Of a DNA stretch of 43,225 nucleotides, positions 30,061 to 36,739 are shown in pieces. Source of the stretch: a virus; IMG/VR virus record IMGVR_UViG_3300046485_000008, positions 1-43,225 of that record; one strand, written 5' to 3'. Position numbers and translations under genes: made by a program. Under the pieces are notes generated by a model. That model ran no database searches. It was not told the origin of the DNA and saw only the letters and a list, made by a program, of their open reading frames with translations. Each line of letters starts with the position of its first letter. Positions within the stretch are counted from its first letter, which is position 1.

Positions 30061-31182
30061 ATGGCTGATGTCTGGGGACCTCTAAACGATGTCGTTCCCA
30101 CCTCTCTGGGCGATACCTTTGAGGCGGTCCCGGCAGCTTGGGCGGCTCCCCCCTGGTTCCCCCTGCTGGGCTACCAAGAAGCCCCAGAGGGTGGTGGGGT
30201 CGTTGGGGATCTGGTGGCGGTCCTGGATGGAGCCTCCGCTTCCCTGGCTGGGTCTGCCAGGGTCTCGGGGTCTATCGCATCGTCCCTGGGTGGGGGAAGC
30301 CTCTCGGCTTCTGGTTCCGTGCGTGTCTCTGGGACCTTCGCATCGGTGCTGGCGGGTGCCTCCGCGAACCTCACAGGAACGGTCTCCTCTGCGGCTGTGG
30401 TGGGCGACATCCTCTCCACCCTGGGGGGTGCCTCCCAGACCTTCTCGGGCATGGTCCTGGTCTCGGGCTCCTTCTCCTCCACCCTGGGAGGGGCATCCTC
30501 CACCGTGTCTGGATTCGTGGGGGTCTCTGGCACCTTCACCCCGTCCCTGTCTGGGGTCACCTCCTCGCTGTCTGGATTCGTAGGGATCTCTGGCACCCTG
30601 GCGATCACCACAGCGGACCTGGCCCTCTCCCTGGCGGGGCTGGTCAAGGATGTGGGGGCTCTGGCTTCCACCCTCCAGGGAGCCTCGGGGAACCTCTCGG
30701 GCTCAGTGCTGGTCCAGGGAGCCATCTCTGCGACCCTCGCAGGAGCCACAGCCTCCCTCACTGGCACGGTGGGCTCGTCAGGAGTCACGGGGACGATCTC
30801 CAGCACCCTGGGAGACCTTCAGGGCTCCCTCCTGGCTCAGGTCTCGATCTCTGGGGCTCTGTCCTCTGGGGCTGGTCCTGCCTCGATGTCCCTGGCTGGA
30901 GTGGTCACCTCCCCGCTGGTGGGGTCCATCTCCTCCACCCTGGAGGATGCCGTCCTGCTCATGGAACAGACTCCCCCTGGGGTCCAGCAGGGCTCAGGAG
31001 GGGCGGGGTCACGCCGAAGGGCTGGAGGGAGGCTGGTCTGGGTGACGGCTCCCCTGCCCCCCTGTGAAGCGAATCTGTGCGTTGTCCTGGCTGGAGCCTC
31101 TGCGACCATCACCGGGAAGACGATCAAGCCGTCTAAAGACATCAGCATCGAAGAACTCATCCTGCTCCTGGAGGTCGCGTGA
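30061..31182 (+). CDS. Repeat protein of about 21-residue units (head or surface fibre candidate)
   Basis: A 373-residue protein. From about residue 48 to 310 it is built of about 12 units of roughly 21 residues with consensus SGTISSTLGGASSSLSGSV, for instance SGTFASVLAGASANLTGTV, SGSFSSTLGGASSTVSGFV and QGAISATLAGATASLTGTV. Each unit could form two beta strands, so the whole may be a beta-solenoid or fibre. A unique N-terminus (MADVWGPLNDVVPTSLGD) probably attaches it to the head and a basic Gly-rich linker precedes a last unit. The AGCG-N3-CTGTGC motif lies near its end (31068). The number of repeats may vary between relatives. Confidence 0.65.
   Translation: MADVWGPLNDVVPTSLGDTFEAVPAAWAAPPWFPLLGYQEAPEGGGVVGDLVAVLDGASASLAGSARVSGSIASSLGGGSLSASGSVRVSGTFASVLAGASANLTGTVSSAAVVGDILSTLGGASQTFSGMVLVSGSFSSTLGGASSTVSGFVGVSGTFTPSLSGVTSSLSGFVGISGTLAITTADLALSLAGLVKDVGALASTLQGASGNLSGSVLVQGAISATLAGATASLTGTVGSSGVTGTISSTLGDLQGSLLAQVSISGALSSGAGPASMSLAGVVTSPLVGSISSTLEDAVLLMEQTPPGVQQGSGGAGSRRRAGGRLVWVTAPLPPCEANLCVVLAGASATITGKTIKPSKDISIEELILLLEVA
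31068..31080 (+). promoter_or_regulatory. Copy 4 of the AGCG-N3-CTGTGC motif, inside a coding region
   Basis: AGCGAATCTGTGC inside the end of the repeat-protein gene, about 99 bases before the protease start. It lacks the final T and the CTTG part. In the protein it encodes SEANLCV-type sequence, so it could be chance; the match over ten fixed bases to the three intergenic copies is the reason to list it. Confidence 0.25.
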
Positions 31183-32543
31183 AGATCCTCAACATCCTGA
31201 CCGAGCCCTGGGCTCTAAGCGCAGAGAAGCTGGGGGAGGTGATCTCTGTCTACGGTGCCCACATCAGGGGACCGAAGATCGACTTCCAAGCCATCCAGAA
31301 GCGGATGTCCCTGGGAGGTGATGCACCCCAGCCCCCCTACGACCTCGTCAATGGCGTGGCAGTGATTCAGGTCCAGTCCGTCCTGACCAAGGGGACCACC
31401 CTCTTCTCCTACCTCTTCGGTGGGACCAGCATGGCGAGGACTCAAGCGAACTTCCAGCAAGCCATCAGCGATCCCAGTGTCCGCGCGGTGGTCCTCCATG
31501 TGGACTCCCCTGGGGGTTCAGTGGATGGCACCCAGGAACTGGCGAATGCGATCTTCCAAGCCCGTGGGCAGAAGCCGATCATCGCCCTGGCCGATGGGAT
31601 GATGGCTTCAGCGGCCTACTGGGTGGGCTCTGCCGCAGACCGTGTCTACATGACCTCCGACACGACAGTCATGGGTTCAATCGGTGTCGTGGCCGCCCAT
31701 GTGGATGTCTCCAAAGCAGAGGAGCAGATGGGCGTGAAGGTGACTGAGATCACCGCAGGAGAATACAAACGAATCGCTTCGAATCATGCCCCCCTCTCGC
31801 AGGAGGGCAGGAACACCATCCAGGACCAAGTGGATCAGATCTACGAGGTCTTCCTGGGTGATGTGGCGAAGCATCTGGGCACCTCCCCTGAGGATGTCCA
31901 TGCACGAATGGCGAATGGCAGGACCTTCATGGGGAAGAAAGCCATCGAAGCGGGGCTGGCAGACGGTGTCTCTAGCCTCTCCGCTTTGGTCGGACAGCTT
32001 GCCCAGGGTGGTCTGAAGTTCGACATGGGACGAAGGGCTTCGGTAGAAGCCCAGGAGCCCACAGTCCCTGAAACGGTGGGCGGTAGTCCCACGACCCAAG
32101 AACCTCCCAAGGAGACCCTTATGGAACCCACGAACCCCCAGACCCCCGAGGCGGCTGATCAGCTCACCCGCGAGGAGATCATGGCTCAGGGTGCGGCGGC
32201 TGAACGCCAGCGGATCGCTGATGTCCGAGCCCAGTCCATTCCCGGCCACGAAGACCTGATCGAAGCCCTTGCCTTCGATGGGAAGACCACGGGCCCCGAG
32301 GCGGCTGTCGCCATCCTCTCGGCTGAACGAACCCTGCGTGCCTCTGCCCTGGCGAACCTCCAGGCTGATGCACCCAAGCCCCTGAACGCCTCCAGCCCCG
32401 AACAGCCGAAGGTGGAAGAGACCAAGGAAGAGAACCCCTCCGAGACCGCTGAGAAGGCCAGGAAGTATCAGGCAGAACAGAAGGTCCTCGGCCACTCCAT
32501 CAGCGCGGCTGAAGCCGTCGCTTTCGTAACGAAGGAGAACTAA
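31179..32543 (+). CDS. S49/ClpP-like prohead protease with C-terminal scaffold domain
   Basis: A 454-residue protein from GTG 31179, overlapping the upstream TGA (GTGA). The protease part (about 55-275) has VVLHVDSPGGSVDGTQELA, catalytic Ser144 in DGMMASAAYW, VMGSIGVV and a probable catalytic Lys197 in GEYKRIAS, the Ser/Lys dyad of SppA (S49) enzymes such as lambda gpC. The remaining 140 residues are helical, Glu/Ala-rich and can be made separately from an internal start (32121). It processes scaffold and itself during head maturation. Confidence 0.85.
   Translation: MKILNILTEPWALSAEKLGEVISVYGAHIRGPKIDFQAIQKRMSLGGDAPQPPYDLVNGVAVIQVQSVLTKGTTLFSYLFGGTSMARTQANFQQAISDPSVRAVVLHVDSPGGSVDGTQELANAIFQARGQKPIIALADGMMASAAYWVGSAADRVYMTSDTTVMGSIGVVAAHVDVSKAEEQMGVKVTEITAGEYKRIASNHAPLSQEGRNTIQDQVDQIYEVFLGDVAKHLGTSPEDVHARMANGRTFMGKKAIEAGLADGVSSLSALVGQLAQGGLKFDMGRRASVEAQEPTVPETVGGSPTTQEPPKETLMEPTNPQTPEAADQLTREEIMAQGAAAERQRIADVRAQSIPGHEDLIEALAFDGKTTGPEAAVAILSAERTLRASALANLQADAPKPLNASSPEQPKVEETKEENPSETAEKARKYQAEQKVLGHSISAAEAVAFVTKEN
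32121..32543 (+). CDS. Nested scaffold protein (Nu3-like), in frame inside the protease gene
   Basis: ATG 32121 corresponds to codon 315 of the protease and has a perfect AAGGAG site 7 bases upstream, which is not expected inside a gene. The 140-residue product is helical, with REEIMAQGAAAERQRIADVR and AEKARKYQAEQKVLGHSI, and would be the internal head scaffold. Lambda makes Nu3 from inside gene C in just this way. The protease and scaffold would share the C-terminal part that binds the capsid protein. Confidence 0.7.
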   Translation: MEPTNPQTPEAADQLTREEIMAQGAAAERQRIADVRAQSIPGHEDLIEALAFDGKTTGPEAAVAILSAERTLRASALANLQADAPKPLNASSPEQPKVEETKEENPSETAEKARKYQAEQKVLGHSISAAEAVAFVTKEN

Positions 32544-32544
32544 C

Positions 32545-32919
32545 ATGGCGAACCTCGGCCTGATCAAGTCCTACAACGCTGGCGGTGCGATCACCGCCTT
32601 CTCCATCGTGAAGCCCGGTTCCAACGACTACGATGTGGTCCTGGGTGCCGCTGGCGCCGACAAGGTCATCGGCGTGACCCGCGAGTTCGCCGCCGCTTCT
32701 GGTGAGCCTGTGGATGTCATCCACGATGGCATCGCGAACCTCAAGCTGGGCGGCACCGTGACCCGTGGAGACCTGCTGATGTCCGATGGCTCGGGCTTCG
32801 GAATCGTCGCCTCCGCTGGTGCTGGTACGAATGTCCGCGTCATCGGTGCCGCGATCATCTCCGGTGTCTCTGGCGACATCATCCCCGTTATGGTCGAGGT
32901 CGGGTCCTTCCAGGGTTAA
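32545..32919 (+). CDS. Capsid decoration protein (gpD/DUF2190-like)
   Basis: A 124-residue protein starting one base after the protease stop with an AAGGAG site. It is rich in Gly, Ala and Val, with IVKPGSNDYDVVLGAAGADKV, GVTREFAAASGEPVDV, LKLGGTVTRGDLLMSDGSG and a C-terminal DIIPVMVEVGS. This is the pattern of small beta-barrel head cement proteins placed between protease and major capsid protein. It stabilises the expanded head. Confidence 0.75.
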   Translation: MANLGLIKSYNAGGAITAFSIVKPGSNDYDVVLGAAGADKVIGVTREFAAASGEPVDVIHDGIANLKLGGTVTRGDLLMSDGSGFGIVASAGAGTNVRVIGAAIISGVSGDIIPVMVEVGSFQG

Positions 32920-32961
32920 TCCCTCGGACCTCCTCATCACCCCTTCCCAGGAGAACAAGTC

Positions 32962-33921
32962 ATGTCCCAGACTCCCTTCGTCATCCAGCCCCGCCTCACC
33001 TCGATTGCGCTCACCTACCGCAACGAGAAGATGATCGCGGACCAGGTCCTCCCCCGCGTCCCGGTGGAGTCCCAGACCTTCAAGTACTCGCAGTTCACTC
33101 AGGCCGATGCCTTCACTGTCCCCGACACGAAGGTGGGACCGAAGTCGGCTGTGAACGAGATCGACTGGACCGCCACCGAAGCCAGTGCCTCCACCCAGGA
33201 CTACGCCCTGGAAGACCTCATCCCCGGCTACGATGTCCAAGCGGCTCAGGCCGCCCAGCTCGCCCAGGGCGTGATGCCCATTGATCCTCAGGCTCGGTCC
33301 ACCGAACTGATCACCAGCCTCCTGGAACTGGACCGCGAGACCCGTGCCGCTGGTCTGGTCTTCAATGCGGCGACCTACCCCGCCGCGAACAAGTCCACCC
33401 TCGCCGGTGTGACCCAGTGGTCCGACTACACGAACTCCAATCCCGTGACGGCCATCCTCACTGCGATGGACGGGATGCTGGTTCGCCCGAACAGCCTTGT
33501 GCTGGGTCAGGCGGTCTGGACCATCCTGCGGCAGCATCCCAAGGTCGTTCAGGCGATCCTGGGGAACACGAACAACGCTGGCGTGGTGAACCAACAGCAG
33601 GTCGCAGACCTGCTGGAGATCGACAATCTGCTCATCGGCAAGGGCTGGAGCAACAGCGCCAAGCGGGGCCAGACCCCCACGATGGCGCGGCTCTGGGGCA
33701 AGTTCGCCTCCCTGCTCTACATCGACCCGAACGCCTCCAGTGCCAAGGGTGCCATCACCTTCGGCATCACCGGACAGTGGGGGACCCGCATCGCGGGGAC
33801 CATCGAGAATGACCCCTCCATCGGTATGCGTGGGGGCACGAGGGTCCGTGTGGGCGAAGCCGTCAAGGAACTCGTCCTGGCTTCGGATGCTGGCTACCTC
33901 TTCTCTTCCGCTGTCGCGTAG
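32962..33921 (+). CDS. Major capsid protein
   Basis: A 319-residue protein behind a CAGGAGAAC site. The sequence fits major capsid proteins of the gpE-like group: LTYRNEKMIADQVLPRVPVE, FTVPDTKVGPKSAVNEIDW, LVFNAATYPAANK, LVLGQAVWTILRQHPKV, and C-terminal RGGTRVRVGEAVKELVLA. Its codon use is more uniform (many GTC, CGC, GCC) than in neighbouring genes, as expected for a very highly expressed protein. It makes the icosahedral shell around the scaffold. Confidence 0.87.
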   Translation: MSQTPFVIQPRLTSIALTYRNEKMIADQVLPRVPVESQTFKYSQFTQADAFTVPDTKVGPKSAVNEIDWTATEASASTQDYALEDLIPGYDVQAAQAAQLAQGVMPIDPQARSTELITSLLELDRETRAAGLVFNAATYPAANKSTLAGVTQWSDYTNSNPVTAILTAMDGMLVRPNSLVLGQAVWTILRQHPKVVQAILGNTNNAGVVNQQQVADLLEIDNLLIGKGWSNSAKRGQTPTMARLWGKFASLLYIDPNASSAKGAITFGITGQWGTRIAGTIENDPSIGMRGGTRVRVGEAVKELVLASDAGYLFSSAVA

Positions 33922-33933
33922 CAGGAGGCACCC

Positions 33934-34404
33934 ATGCCGAAATTCGTCGCGAACTGGCAACTCCAGGGTCTCACTGAAAAGCCCCTGGAAGCTGGGATGG
34001 AGATCGAACTGTCCAACGAGGAAGCCGAGTTCTTCCTCGCGGACGGTGTCCTCTCCAGACTGGCTGATTCCAGCACGACCCTGGATGAACTCACTGCGGC
34101 TGAACTTGTTCGGCTTGCGGCGAAGGACTTCGGGTTCAAGCTGGACCCCACCCTGGACCACGCTGAACTCCTGGCTGTGGTCAAGGATCTGGGGGAGCGT
34201 GAGATCGCAGAGGGTGGGCAGGGTGCCTCTCCGAGCGATGACTCCACCTCACCAGAAGCCCTCATGGTTCAGTACCGAAGCGCACAGAATAAGCAGGTCC
34301 TCTCAGACCTGGCCCTGGCGAACCTCGGCCTGAGCCTTGACCCTGAAGAACTCAAGCGTGAGGACATGGAAGCCCAGATCCTCGCCCACTTGATGCAGGA
34401 GTAG
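33934..34404 (+). CDS. Head-tail connector region protein
   Basis: A 156-residue acidic protein behind an AGGAGGCACC site. The N-terminal half has beta sequence and DELTAAELVRLAAKDFG, which resembles HeH/LEM-like small helical domains of head proteins downstream of the capsid gene. A Ser/Asp linker and a second helical segment (DLALANLGLSLDPEELKRED) follow. An assembly or packaging accessory role is inferred from its position. Confidence 0.6.
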   Translation: MPKFVANWQLQGLTEKPLEAGMEIELSNEEAEFFLADGVLSRLADSSTTLDELTAAELVRLAAKDFGFKLDPTLDHAELLAVVKDLGEREIAEGGQGASPSDDSTSPEALMVQYRSAQNKQVLSDLALANLGLSLDPEELKREDMEAQILAHLMQE

Positions 34405-34406
34405 TC

Positions 34407-34700
34407 GTGGCATTCTTCCGAGATTCCGATATCGAAGCGATGCTGGCTGGTCTGGGTGGCGTGGATGTTGTCCACGGTGCTGAGACTGGGAAGGGTCTGC
34501 TGGATCTGGGAGACCAGATCGTCCTCCAGGGGACCGATATCGGGGTCTCGGCACGAATGTTCGCAGTCACCATCCGGTCCAGTGCCTTCCCCACATTGAA
34601 GGCACGAGACACGATCACCGTGGATGGGATCACCGTCAAGGTCACAGACCGAGTCAAGGTAGACGATGGAGCCCTGTCCTCTCTCCAGTGCAGTAGGTAG
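34407..34700 (+). CDS. Head-tail attachment protein (FII-like)
   Basis: A 97-residue protein from GTG 34407 with an AGGAG site. The beta-rich sequence ends RDTITVDGITVKVTDRVKVDDGALSS-like, a form seen in phage head-tail attachment proteins (gpFII group), here with an N-terminal DSDIEAMLAGLGG helix. It would bind the portal-gpW complex and present the tail-docking site. The order capsid, connector, FII-like, gpU-like agrees with lambda. Confidence 0.7.
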   Translation: MAFFRDSDIEAMLAGLGGVDVVHGAETGKGLLDLGDQIVLQGTDIGVSARMFAVTIRSSAFPTLKARDTITVDGITVKVTDRVKVDDGALSSLQCSR

Positions 34701-34703
34701 CCC

Positions 34704-35159
34704 ATGTCCAGTATCCGATCCCAGATCCTCACCTTCCTGATCTCTGCCCTCAATGGGGCGGGGAAGCCCTCAGGAGTCACGGTGGATAAGTACAGGTTGG
34801 ACTCACTGGAACCCTCCCAGCTTCCCTCGATGATCGTCTACCCGACCCAGGAACAAGTGGAGAGGGCTCTGCCCGAACTGCGATCTCCAGTGGTGAACAG
34901 GACCCTGACCGTCCGCATTGAGTGCAGGGCTTCCGAGGCTTCACCAGCCACTCCTGACGAGATGCTGGACCTCATGCTCACTTGGGCAGTGAAGTCCTGC
35001 CTCGCAGACAGGACCCTGGGCAAGCTGGCAACCGACACCCAGGAGACTCTGCTGGAGTGGTCGGCAAGCGGTGATCCAGATGCAGACTACGCCAAAGGGA
35101 ACATCGAATTGACCGTGCGGTATGCGACCAAGACCGTGGACCCTGAAGCCCTCCCATGA
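34704..35159 (+). CDS. Minor tail/tail-terminator protein (gpU-like)
   Basis: A 151-residue protein 3 bases after the previous stop. It starts with a helical segment SSIRSQILTFLISALNG, then strands PSMIVYPTQEQVERA, NRTLTVRIECRA and C-terminal GNIELTVRYATKT. This is the fold order of tail-completion proteins that stop tail-tube growth. It lies before the tube protein. Confidence 0.65.
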   Translation: MSSIRSQILTFLISALNGAGKPSGVTVDKYRLDSLEPSQLPSMIVYPTQEQVERALPELRSPVVNRTLTVRIECRASEASPATPDEMLDLMLTWAVKSCLADRTLGKLATDTQETLLEWSASGDPDADYAKGNIELTVRYATKTVDPEALP

Positions 35160-35212
35160 ACCTCTTCACCCTCTCCCCTGATTCTCGTCAACCCTTGAAG
35201 GAGGACTAGCCA

Positions 35213-35986
35213 ATGGCTACCCCATCCACCTCGAACCTCTATCTCGGCGCTGGCGAGATCTGGTTTAATCGTTTCGACACCAGCGGAAACAAGACCCAGT
35301 GGCGACACCTCGGGAACTGCTCCAAGTTCGAACTGGACCCGAATGTGAACACCGTCGAGAAGTACTCCAGCATGAGTGGAGCCCGTGGGCTTCTCTCCCG
35401 TGCTGTGGTCCAGACGGGTGCCTCGGTCTCCATGACCCTGAACGAGTTCGACCCTGAGAACCTGGCCCTCGCCTTCCTCGGCGTGACCACCGTGGCAGGG
35501 CTCCAGACTGGCGGGACCGCGACCGACCTCACGACCGCCCCCGCCACGGCGAAGAAGGGCTACTCCCTCGACACCGGGAAGCGGAAGATCGTGGTCACCT
35601 CGGCCAAGAAGTCCCCCAGCACGGCTCTGGTATCTGGCACGGACTACACCTACGACAGCGACTCCGGGCTCATCAACATCCTCCCCGGCGCGACGGCCAT
35701 CGCTGACGGCGACACCCTGCTCTGGACGGGAACCTTTCCCGCCATCACGACCCCCATCGTCCAGGCCCTGGCGAACGCCCTGCTCATCGGTGCCCTCCGC
35801 TTCCGCAGTGCCTCTGATGCGGTGGGTCCTCGCTTCGTGGTGGATGTCTGGAAGGCTTCCATACAGCCCGATGGCGCGGTGGGTCTCATCGGGACCGACT
35901 ATGGCGAACTGGGCTTCAAGGCCGCCTGTCTCCAGGACACCTCTCAGGCCGCTGGGAATCAGTTCTTCCAAGCCCAGCAGCTTTAG
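35213..35986 (+). CDS. Major tail tube protein
   Basis: A 257-residue protein behind an AAGGAGGACTAG site. The N-terminal sequence STSNLYLGAGEIWFNRFD and segments NCSKFELDPNVNTVEKYSS and VQTGASVSMTLNEFDPENLALA are typical of long-tailed phage tube proteins. A C-terminal half with VSGTDYTYDSDSGLINILPG suggests an Ig-like or surface loop. It polymerises around the tape measure protein. A strong hairpin follows the gene and probably lowers expression of the downstream chaperone genes. Confidence 0.85.
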   Translation: MATPSTSNLYLGAGEIWFNRFDTSGNKTQWRHLGNCSKFELDPNVNTVEKYSSMSGARGLLSRAVVQTGASVSMTLNEFDPENLALAFLGVTTVAGLQTGGTATDLTTAPATAKKGYSLDTGKRKIVVTSAKKSPSTALVSGTDYTYDSDSGLINILPGATAIADGDTLLWTGTFPAITTPIVQALANALLIGALRFRSASDAVGPRFVVDVWKASIQPDGAVGLIGTDYGELGFKAACLQDTSQAAGNQFFQAQQL

Positions 35987-36009
35987 TCCGACAATCGTGG
36001 ATGAAACAC

Positions 36010-36035
36010 GGGGCGAGGCTTAAACCCCTCGCCCC
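36010..36035 (+). terminator. Strong hairpin after the tail tube gene (attenuator)
   Basis: GGGGCGAGG (36010-36018), loop CTTAAACC, CCTCGCCCC (36027-36035): a perfect 9-bp stem. It lacks a T run (TACTTC follows), so it may be a partial terminator or a barrier that protects the tube mRNA from 3' decay. It marks the step from a very abundant to low-abundance proteins. Confidence 0.6.
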
Positions 36036-36052
36036 TACTTCTGGAGGATGGA

Positions 36053-36505
36053 ATGAGTGGAGCAGTGGGACTCGGCGGGAAGCGTTTCGTGCGGGTGGAG
36101 AACAGCACCGTGCGGCACGACTTCTGGCTCATGGCTCAGGCAAGGAAGGCTGGGCTGAACAGGATCGAGGCGAAGGCAGGGGGCACCGTGGAGGACTTCG
36201 TGGACGAGATCCTGGGCAGGCTCCTGGACTCGGACATGGTCTTCGTCCTGCTGGGTGGGCTCCTGGTCCCTGAGGGGCTGGACATGAAGGACTGGACCCC
36301 AAAGGTCGCAGAGGATGTCTCCCGCCATCTGGAACTCCTCACCAGCCAGGAGGACAAGGAAGCGATCAAGCCCCTGACGGCTTCCATGCTCATCGGTTTT
36401 TTTCGCTCAGGGATCGCCTCCTTGCGGACTTCCCAGCCCTCTTCTCCAGAGGGAAGTCAGGAGAACGATCCCAGCCAGACAGGGCGGCCGGCCGATGGGG
36501 AATAG
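36053..36505 (+). CDS. Tail assembly chaperone, short form (gpG-like)
   Basis: A 150-residue protein behind an GGAGGATGGA site. It is mainly helical (DFWLMAQARKAGLNRIEAKA, DFVDEILGRLLDSDMVFVLLGG) and acts with the frameshifted form as a chaperone on the tape measure protein during tail assembly, as gpG and gpGT do in lambda. The codons after the slippery site (36395-36403) encode a hydrophilic Ser/Pro/Gln tail of about 34 residues. It ends before the second frame's region. Confidence 0.8.
   Translation: MSGAVGLGGKRFVRVENSTVRHDFWLMAQARKAGLNRIEAKAGGTVEDFVDEILGRLLDSDMVFVLLGGLLVPEGLDMKDWTPKVAEDVSRHLELLTSQEDKEAIKPLTASMLIGFFRSGIASLRTSQPSSPEGSQENDPSQTGRPADGE
36395..36403 (+). other. Programmed -1 frameshift site GGTTTTTTT
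   Basis: In the zero frame the codons are GGT TTT TTT (36395-36403). Moving back one base continues at TCG 36403 in a frame that is open for 111 codons to the TGA at 36733-36735. The site lies near the end of the short chaperone, where lambda and most siphoviruses have a slippery site. The efficiency cannot be estimated. Confidence 0.75.
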
Positions 36506-36735
36506 ACTTCGGAGAATGGAACCTTCTGGTGCGTGAACTCGCAGGGTGGGCTCCAGATCGCTACGACCTGGTCCTCTCATGGTCACTGCGAGAAGCACTC
36601 CTGGCCTACGAGCAGAAGCTGAAGAAGGAAGCACGAGCCAGCTACTTCCAGGAGACCGTCATCTTCTCGATCCTGGCTCCCTGGACTAAAGAAGCAGGGA
36701 AGCCCCCGCAACTCCCCGACATCCTGAAGGACTGA
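36403..36735 (+). CDS. Tail assembly chaperone, frameshift extension (gpT-like)
   Basis: Reached by a -1 shift from the gene starting at 36053, this adds 110 residues to the first 117, giving a fusion of about 227. The extension begins SLRDRLLADFPALFSR and continues with WGIDFGEWNLLVRELAGWAP, YDLVLSWSLREALLAYEQKL. This region has the aromatic, helical pattern usual for gpT. An ATG at 36529 could begin only its last two-thirds and has no strong ribosome site, so frameshift expression is favoured. The extension binds the tape measure protein. Confidence 0.75.
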   Translation, partial: SLRDRLLADFPALFSRGKSGERSQPDRAAGRWGIDFGEWNLLVRELAGWAPDRYDLVLSWSLREALLAYEQKLKKEARASYFQETVIFSILAPWTKEAGKPPQLPDILKD

Positions 36736-36739
36736 CCAC

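Noticed and set aside
30200-31000. CRISPR or tandem DNA repeat array
   Set aside because: The periodicity is of the protein (about 63 bases per unit) with diverged DNA, in one open reading frame.
32500-34161. Long open frame on the - strand (553 codons) opposite the decoration and capsid genes
   Set aside because: It is a shadow of strongly biased codons of recognised + strand genes; it has no family pattern and crosses three genes. The same holds for the 427-codon - strand frame at 36808-38091 opposite the tape measure gene.
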